From Pseudonocardia sp. TRM90224 (GTDB taxonomy: Bacteria; Actinomycetota; Actinomycetes; Mycobacteriales; Pseudonocardiaceae), in assembly GCF_021245725.1 (NCBI RefSeq), contig NZ_JAJGSX010000011.1:81817-145816 (forward strand): DNA of 64,000 nucleotides, given 5' to 3'. Under the pieces are notes generated by a model, which searched no databases, was not told the origin of the DNA, and was given only the letters and a program-made list of their open reading frames with translations. Shown here piece by piece: positions 58,613-64,000 of this stretch (positions within the stretch are counted from its first letter, which is position 1; every line of letters begins with the position of its first letter). Made by a program: the position numbers and the translations under genes.

Positions 58613-60763
58613 GTGGAACAGGCCGACGAGCATTTCATCGACGCGGTGAAGAACCTCGTCCCCGGTGCCGGCCGCGAGCTGGGCATGCCGGCGGAGTCCG
58701 TGCTGGAGCTGTTCGACGCGCAGCTCGGCAGCCGGCACCTCGACCTGGCCGCGCGCCGGTTGCGCGCGCAGGGGCGGGGCTTCTACACGATCGGCTCGTC
58801 GGGGCACGAGGGCAACGCCGCGGTCGCGGCCGCGCTGCGCCCGACCGACCCCGCGCTGCTGCACTACCGCTCGGGCGGGTTCTACCTGGCCCGCGGCCGC
58901 CAGGTGCCCGGCGCCGACCCCGTGCGCGACGTCCTGCTCGGGCTGCTCGCCGCCACCGCCGAGCCGATCTCCGGCGGCCGGCACAAGGTGTTCGGCAATC
59001 GCGACCTCGCGGTCCTGCCGCAGACCTCCACGATCGCGTCGCACCTGCCGCGCGCGCTCGGCGTCGCGTTCGCGATCGACCGCGCGCGCAAGCTCGGCGT
59101 CGAGTCGCCGTGGCCGCACGACGCCGTGACGGTCTGCAGTTTCGGCGACGCCTCGGCCAACCACTCGACGGCCACCGGGGCGATCAACGCCGCGATCCAG
59201 GTCGGCTTCCGCGGCCTGCCGCTGCCACTGCTGTTCGTCTGCGAGGACAACGGCATCGGGATCAGCGTGCCGACGCCGGCGGGCTGGGTCGCGCACGCCT
59301 ACGGCAGCCGGCCGGGCCTGCAGTACTTCGCCGCGGACGGCTGCGACCTCGTCGAGACCGCCCGGACGGCCCGGGAGGCGGCCGACTGGGTGCGCAAGCA
59401 CCGGCGTCCCGCGTTCCTGCACCTGCGCACCGTACGGCTGATGGCGCACGCAGGGTCGGACGTCGAGTCGTCCTACCGGCGGTCCGACGACATCGCGGCC
59501 GACCTGCGCCGCGACCCGTTGCTGGGCACCGCGCGGCTGCTCGTCGACGCGGGCGTGCTCAGCCCGGCCGACGTGCTCGAACGGTACGAGGCGACGCGCG
59601 ACCGGGTGCTCACGCTCGCCGCCGAGCTGGCCGGCGAACCGCAGCTGACCTCGGCGGCGCAGGTGATGGAGCCGCTCGCGCCGCGCCGTCCGGCCGAGGT
59701 CGCGCGGATCGCCGCCGGCTACGGCACCAACGGCAGTGACAGCGGCGGCGGGGTGCGGCTCACGCTCGCCCAGTCGATCAACCAGGCGCTGCTCGACGTG
59801 CTGGAGGCCGAGCGGGGAGCGCTGGTCTTCGGCGAGGACGTCGGGGTCAAGGGCGGGGTGTACGGCGTCACGCGCGGGCTGGCCAGGAAGGCCGGCTCGG
59901 GGCGGGTGTTCGACACGCTCCTCGACGAGCAGACGATCCTCGGGCTCGCGCTCGGCGCGGGCGTCACCGGGCTGCTGCCGATCCCGGAGATCCAGTACCT
60001 CGCCTACCTGCACAACGCGGAGGACCAGCTGCGCGGCGAGGCCGCCACCCTGCAGTTCTTCTCCAATGGGCAGTACCGCAACCCGATGGTCGTGCGCATC
60101 GCCGGCTACGGCTACCAGAAGGGCTTCGGCGGGCACTTCCACAACGACAACGCCATCGGCGTGCTGCGCGACATCCCCGGGCTGGTGATCGCCTCACCGG
60201 GCCGGCCCGACGACGCCGCGGCGATGCTGCGCACGTGCGTCGCGGCGGGCGTCGCCGACGGCACGGTGAGCGCGTTCCTGGAGCCGATCGCCCTCTACCA
60301 CACCCGTGACCTGCACGAAGAGGGCGACAACGGCTGGACGGCCGCCTATCCGGGCGCCGAGCGGCACGTGCCGATCGGCCGCGCCCGCACCTATGGCGAC
60401 GGCTCCGACCTCACCATCGTGACCTGGGCGAACGGGCTGCACATGAGCCTGCGGGTGGCGGCCCGGCTCGCGGCACAGGGCCTGCACGCGCGGGTCGTCG
60501 ACCTGCGGTGGATCGCGCCGCTGCCCGTCGAGGACATCGTGCGGGAGGCGGCGGCCACCGGCCGCGTGCTCGTCGTCGACGAGACCCGGCGCACCGGCGG
60601 GGTCTCCGAAGGTGTGCTCACCGCGCTCGTCGACGCCGGCTTCACCGGGCGGATGGCCCGCGTCGCGAGCGCCGACAGCTTCATCCCGCTCGGCGACGCC
60701 GCCCTGCACGTCCTCGTCTCGGAGCCCGAGATCGAGGCGGCCGCCCGCGCGCTCGTCGCGTAG
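58613..60763 (+). CDS. Fused E1 alpha-beta subunit of a 2-oxoacid dehydrogenase
   Basis: 716 residues from GTG 58613. The N-terminal half is an E1 alpha domain (SSGHEGNAAVAAALRP; ThDP motif FGDASANHSTATG ... CEDNGIGIS), the C-terminal half from about 385 an E1 beta domain (LVFGEDVGVKGGVYGVTRGL; ARVVDLRWIAPLPVED; VLVVDETRRTGGVSEG). It differs from the split E1 genes at 7211-9324 and has no E2 or E3 beside it. It probably acts on branched-chain or related 2-oxoacids produced by the divergent dehydrogenase. Confidence 0.88.
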   Translation: MEQADEHFIDAVKNLVPGAGRELGMPAESVLELFDAQLGSRHLDLAARRLRAQGRGFYTIGSSGHEGNAAVAAALRPTDPALLHYRSGGFYLARGRQVPGADPVRDVLLGLLAATAEPISGGRHKVFGNRDLAVLPQTSTIASHLPRALGVAFAIDRARKLGVESPWPHDAVTVCSFGDASANHSTATGAINAAIQVGFRGLPLPLLFVCEDNGIGISVPTPAGWVAHAYGSRPGLQYFAADGCDLVETARTAREAADWVRKHRRPAFLHLRTVRLMAHAGSDVESSYRRSDDIAADLRRDPLLGTARLLVDAGVLSPADVLERYEATRDRVLTLAAELAGEPQLTSAAQVMEPLAPRRPAEVARIAAGYGTNGSDSGGGVRLTLAQSINQALLDVLEAERGALVFGEDVGVKGGVYGVTRGLARKAGSGRVFDTLLDEQTILGLALGAGVTGLLPIPEIQYLAYLHNAEDQLRGEAATLQFFSNGQYRNPMVVRIAGYGYQKGFGGHFHNDNAIGVLRDIPGLVIASPGRPDDAAAMLRTCVAAGVADGTVSAFLEPIALYHTRDLHEEGDNGWTAAYPGAERHVPIGRARTYGDGSDLTIVTWANGLHMSLRVAARLAAQGLHARVVDLRWIAPLPVEDIVREAAATGRVLVVDETRRTGGVSEGVLTALVDAGFTGRMARVASADSFIPLGDAALHVLVSEPEIEAAARALVA

Positions 60764-60815
60764 CGGGCCGGCCGGCGGCCGCTTCCCAGCGAGGGGGGTC
60801 CGGGAAGCGGTCGCC

Positions 60816-60885
60816 GACTTCCCCACCGTTTTGGGTGGATGCGCGCCGAAACGGCGCGCATGTGCCCAAAACGGTGGGGAAGTTC
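60816..60885. terminator. Intergenic hairpin, family B copy 5
   Basis: A 70-bp palindrome with TTCCCCACCGTTTTGGG outer arms and a GCGCGC inner stem. It separates the converging fused E1 gene and the amino acid binding-protein gene. Confidence 0.7.
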
Positions 60886-60907
60886 GGTGGGGACGTCGGT
60901 CTGGGGG

Positions 60908-61741
60908 TCAGGAAATGAGGCGCGGCGGGCCCGTCTGCTCCGCAGACTCGGGCAGGCCGTTGTCCTTCAGGATCCGGGTGATGGTGCCGTCGGTGTGCAG
61001 CTCGGCGATCGTGGCGTTGAACGCGTCGAGCATCGCCTGGTTGTCCTTGACCATCGGGAACGTCGACTGCGCCGCCTCCTTGGACGCCGCGACCCGGTCG
61101 TCGGGCTTCGCGACCTCGATCTTCGTCGCCGTGCCCTTGTGCGTCTGCAGCGCCGAGCCGTAGCTGTCGACGCCGATCTCGATGCGCCCGGCCTTGAAGT
61201 CGGCGTTCATGTCCACCGACGACGGGTAGAGGCTCAGGTTGTCGCCCAGCACGGCCTGCAGCTCCTTGACCCAGAGGTAGCCGTCGACCGTGCCGACCTT
61301 CTTGCCCTCCATTTCCGCGACCGTGGAGACCCCGGCGGCGGAGATGATGCCCATCTCGTCGAGGTAGAGCGGGTCGGACAGGTTGACGACCTTCGAGCGG
61401 GCCTCGGTGCGGTACCAGTCGCCGATGGCTATGTCGGCGCGGCCCTGCTGCACGCTCGGGATGAGCGAGGGCGTGTTGCCGGGCTGCGCGGTGACGGTGA
61501 GGCACTCGCGCTTGGCGATCTCGCGGACGATCTCGGCGTCGACCCCGCTCATGCCGTCCTGGCCGGTGGTCATCGAGTACGGCGGCAGGTCGTGCACCCC
61601 GACGGTGAGCGTGCCGGGTGTGATGGTCTCGAACTGGTGCTTCGGCGTGCAGTTCGCGACGCCCGGCTGGGTGGCGCCGCCGCACGCGGTGAGCAGCAGT
61701 GCTGCGCCGAGCAGGCCGATCGCGATCCGGTGTCGGTACAT
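60908..61741 (-). CDS. Polar amino acid ABC transporter substrate-binding lipoprotein
   Basis: 277 residues. Lipoprotein signal with lipobox LLTAC, then a family 3 solute-binding domain: LTVGVHDLPPYSMTT ... GVDAEIVREIAKR ... GRADIAIGDWYRTEARSKVV. It has the Asp/Arg pattern for amino acid binding. It heads a four-gene ABC system but is encoded at its 3' end on the minus strand. The ligand could be lysine, pipecolate or another amino acid used by the neighbouring catabolic operon. Confidence 0.87.
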   Translation of the reverse strand: MYRHRIAIGLLGAALLLTACGGATQPGVANCTPKHQFETITPGTLTVGVHDLPPYSMTTGQDGMSGVDAEIVREIAKRECLTVTAQPGNTPSLIPSVQQGRADIAIGDWYRTEARSKVVNLSDPLYLDEMGIISAAGVSTVAEMEGKKVGTVDGYLWVKELQAVLGDNLSLYPSSVDMNADFKAGRIEIGVDSYGSALQTHKGTATKIEVAKPDDRVAASKEAAQSTFPMVKDNQAMLDAFNATIAELHTDGTITRILKDNGLPESAEQTGPPRLIS

Positions 61742-61763
61742 GGGAGCGCCTTCCGTGGTGGGG

Positions 61764-62450
61764 TCAGAGGTGGCGGGCCATCCGTCGTTCCGTCCAGCTG
61801 GTGAGCCAGCCGGCCGGCAGGGTGATCAGCAGGTAGAGCAGCCCGGCGAGCACGAGCACGTCGAGGTATCGGAACGTGTTGGAGCCGATCGAGTAGGCCC
61901 GGCTGAGCAGCACGGGAAGCGCGATCGTGAAGCACAGCGCGGTCGCCTGGAAGATCAGGATCGCGAAGCCCATCAGCGCCGGGATCGCGATCCGGACGCC
62001 CTGCGGGATGACGATGAACCGCAGCGTGTCGCGGTTGCTCATGGCCAGTGCCTCGGACGCCTCGACCTCGCCGTGCGGCACGGCCTGCAGCCCGGCGCGC
62101 AGGATCTCGCTGGTGTAGGCGCCGGTGGTCAGCGCGAGCGCGACGAGCGCCGCGACGAACGAACCGACCGTGATGCCGGCCGTCGGCAGGCCGAAGTACA
62201 CGATCTTGATCATGACGAGGGCCGGTGTGCCACGCCCGACCTCGACGATGACGATCGCCAGCACCCGAACCCACTTGTGCTTCGCCGACATGAGCAGCGC
62301 GAGCGTGAGCCCCAGCGGCACACCGAGCACCAGGCTCGCCGCGGCGACCCCGACGGAGAGCCAGAGCCCGTCGAGCAGCGACGGCAGCCAGGTCAGCCAG
62401 CCGCCGATGAGGGTGTCCTCGTCGAGCTGCGCGATCATGTTCGTGATCAT
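61764..62450 (-). CDS. Polar amino acid ABC transporter permease
   Basis: 228 residues from ATG 62450, overlapping the previous stop as ATGA. About five helices; the HisM/GlnP signature appears as VEVGRGTPALVMIKIVYFGLP and the coupling loop as GEVEASEALAMSNRDTLRFIVIPQGVRIAIPAL. It pairs with the next permease to form the membrane channel. Confidence 0.88.
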   Translation of the reverse strand: MITNMIAQLDEDTLIGGWLTWLPSLLDGLWLSVGVAAASLVLGVPLGLTLALLMSAKHKWVRVLAIVIVEVGRGTPALVMIKIVYFGLPTAGITVGSFVAALVALALTTGAYTSEILRAGLQAVPHGEVEASEALAMSNRDTLRFIVIPQGVRIAIPALMGFAILIFQATALCFTIALPVLLSRAYSIGSNTFRYLDVLVLAGLLYLLITLPAGWLTSWTERRMARHL

Positions 62451-63085
62451 TTGGCCACCCGCGCCCGCATCTTGGCGTCCATCGTCCGGGAGAGCCACGC
62501 CAGCGGCGCCCCGAGCGCGATGTAGACGACGGCGGCGATCAGGAACGGTTCGAGCGGCGCGCCCTGCCCGCGCGCCGCCGACTCCGCGCGGTAGAGGATC
62601 TCGGTCGCGGTGATCGTCGAGGCGATCGAGGAGTCCTTGAGCAGCCCGATTGCGTACGTCGTCGCCGAGGGCAGCGCCACCCGCACGGCCTGCGGGCCGA
62701 TGATCCGCGAGAGCGCCGTCCAGTGCGACATGCCGAGCGCCGCGGCCGACTCGAACTGGCCCTTGTGCACGGCGAGCAGCCCGCCGCGGTAGATCTCGGC
62801 CATGTACCCGGCCGCGATCAGCCCGAGCCCGATGACGGCCGCCTGCAGCGCGTTGAGCTTGATCACGTCGGTGCCGACGCCGTAGTAGATGACGAAGAGG
62901 AACACCACCGGCGGGATGCCCCGCAGCACGTCGATGACCAGCCGCGCGGCCACCCGCACCGGCGCCAGCGCCGAGCGGCGGGCCAGCACGAGCGGCACGC
63001 CGAGGACCGCACCCACCGCGAACGCGAGCAGGGTGATCAGCAGCGTCATCGGGACGCCGAGGAGCACCGCCTGGAGGAACTGCAT
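62447..63085 (-). CDS. Polar amino acid ABC transporter permease
   Basis: 212 residues, about five helices. RGIPPVVFLFVIYYGVG and KGQFESAAALGMSHWTALSRIIGPQAVRVALPS are the family 3 permease signatures. The start overlaps the ATPase stop by one base (TGATG), so translation of the four genes is coupled. Confidence 0.88.
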   Translation of the reverse strand: MQFLQAVLLGVPMTLLITLLAFAVGAVLGVPLVLARRSALAPVRVAARLVIDVLRGIPPVVFLFVIYYGVGTDVIKLNALQAAVIGLGLIAAGYMAEIYRGGLLAVHKGQFESAAALGMSHWTALSRIIGPQAVRVALPSATTYAIGLLKDSSIASTITATEILYRAESAARGQGAPLEPFLIAAVVYIALGAPLAWLSRTMDAKMRARVAK

Positions 63086-63852
63086 CAGCGGTCCGTCACG
63101 GCACGCAGGAACCGCTGCGTGCGCTCGGTCGCGGGCTTGACGAGCACCTGCGCCGGCGGTCCCTCCTCGATGACCCTCCCGTCGGCCATCACGACCACGC
63201 GGTCGGAGACGTCCTGCGCGAAGTGCATCTCGTGTGTGACGACGATCATCGTCATGCCGTCGGCCGCCAGCTCGCGCATCACCGTGAGCACGTCGAGGCC
63301 CAGTTCGGGATCCAGCGCCGAGGTCGGCTCGTCGAACAGCATCACCTTTGGGTCCATGGCGAGCGCCCGCGCGATGGCGATGCGCTGCTGCTGCCCGCCG
63401 GACGAGCGGGTGGGGTAGGTGTCGGCCTTCTCGGCGAGCCCGACCCTGGCCAGCAGGTCGCGCGAGCGGGCCTCGGCGGCGGCGCGGTCGCGTCCCAGCA
63501 CTCGCTCCTGCGCGATCGACACGTTGCGCAGCACCGTGAGGTGCGGGAACAGGTTGAACGACTGGAACACCATGCCCGCGGTGCGGCGCAGCCGGGTCAG
63601 GTCGCGTGGCGCGACGCCCGTCTCCGGGTGGATGGTCACGTCGCCGACGGTGATCTCGCCCGCGTCGGGCCGTTCGAGCAGGTTGATGCAGCGCAGCAGG
63701 GTGCTCTTGCCCGCGCCGCTCGGCCCGATGATCGAGACGACCTGCCCCGGCCCGACCTCGAGCGAGACGTCGTCGACCACGACGTGGTCGCCGAACTGCT
63801 TGCGCACGTTGCGCAGGCTGACGCCGACCGGGTCCGCATCGGTAATGCTCAT
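63085..63852 (-). CDS. Polar amino acid ABC transporter ATP-binding protein
   Basis: 255 residues from ATG 63852. Walker A GPSGAGKST (about 40), Q loop GMVFQSFNLFPHLTVLRNVS, signature RSSGGQQQR (usually LSGGQQQR; the Leu is replaced by Ser), Walker B VMLFDEPTSALDPEL. It is closest to GlnQ/HisP-type ATPases. It is the first gene of the operon, and its start codon lies within the first unit of a 77-bp tandem repeat. Confidence 0.9.
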   Translation of the reverse strand: MSITDADPVGVSLRNVRKQFGDHVVVDDVSLEVGPGQVVSIIGPSGAGKSTLLRCINLLERPDAGEITVGDVTIHPETGVAPRDLTRLRRTAGMVFQSFNLFPHLTVLRNVSIAQERVLGRDRAAAEARSRDLLARVGLAEKADTYPTRSSGGQQQRIAIARALAMDPKVMLFDEPTSALDPELGLDVLTVMRELAADGMTMIVVTHEMHFAQDVSDRVVVMADGRVIEEGPPAQVLVKPATERTQRFLRAVTDR

Positions 63853-64000
63853 CGCTCGCCCTCGCTGGCGCTCGGCCGGCGCTTCGCGCGGGCGCTGTGC
63901 TGATGATTCACTCGCTGGCGCTCGCTCATCGCTCGCCCTCGCTGGCGCTCGGCCGGCGCTTCGCGCGGGCGCTGTGCTGATGATTCACTCGCTGGCGCTC
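63847..64000. repeat. 77-bp tandem repeat at the window edge, covering the ABC ATPase start
   Basis: Two exact-looking units, 63847-63923 and 63924-64000, rich in CGCTGGCGCTCG sub-repeats. The array may continue beyond the window. Because the ATPase start codon is in unit 1, each unit carries a copy of the start region, and upstream promoter spacing would change with copy number. Confidence 0.85.

Noticed and set aside
1..64000. tRNA, rRNA, insertion sequences or prophage genes
   Set aside because: None was recognised on either strand; no transposase or integrase motifs were seen, so the repeats cannot be tied to a known mobile element.

Overview
The window looks like chromosomal DNA of a high-GC actinobacterium, most likely in or near Pseudonocardia. 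That placement is inferred from style only: GC-rich codons, many GTG starts, dense ATGA/GTGA overlaps, a nitrate-sensing (NIT) histidine kinase with a long Pro/Gln tail, IclR and XRE-cupin regulators, and an IdeR-like iron box. I saw no rRNA, tRNA, CRISPR array, prophage or insertion sequence. About 56 protein genes are supported.

Left part (1-13.6 kb): the end of a branched-chain amino acid type ABC importer (livH partial, livF, livG, binding protein), an orphan NIT-domain histidine kinase, a 2-oxoacid dehydrogenase operon (E1 alpha, E1 beta, E2 with a very long linker), a secreted GH12 glucanase and a heme oxygenase with an IdeR-like box at its start.

Methylated-amine and one-carbon island (13.7-44.2 kb): this is the core of the window. 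An OpuC-type betaine/choline importer with a nitrilase-family gene is followed by an IclR regulator and a divergent betaine-homocysteine methyltransferase-like gene. A minus-strand operon then encodes a gamma-glutamylmethylamide synthetase-like enzyme, the three N-methylglutamate synthase-like subunits, a 163-residue unknown protein and an APC permease. Divergent from it lie an XRE-cupin regulator and a sarcosine oxidase/N-methylglutamate dehydrogenase operon (soxB, soxD, a soxA-soxG fusion), with formate-tetrahydrofolate ligase at its end. Next come a DMT permease, two very small genes, a trimethylamine N-oxide demethylase (tdm) and a trimethylamine monooxygenase (tmm). Read together: TMA to TMAO (Tmm), TMAO to dimethylamine plus a one-carbon unit (Tdm), and methylamine to gamma-glutamylmethylamide, N-methylglutamate, then glutamate plus methylene-THF. 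The dimethylamine-to-methylamine enzyme is not in the window.

Right part (44.2-64 kb): a membrane protein, a UGT-like glycosyltransferase, a TetR regulator with a clear operator, a heterodimeric ABC exporter, two small Cys-rich peptides, a LysR regulator and an O-methyltransferase. Then come a minus-strand operon of amino acid dehydrogenase, FAD oxidase and ALDH7 (compatible with pipecolate/lysine breakdown), a divergent fused E1 alpha/beta dehydrogenase and a polar amino acid ABC importer.

The most novel item is a family of three short Cys-rich peptides (62, 72 and 59 residues) with a shared N-terminal segment and related Cys-rich cores. One lies after fhs and two after the ABC exporter. 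Three families of dispersed intergenic hairpins are also present; every locus of the largest family lies between converging genes.
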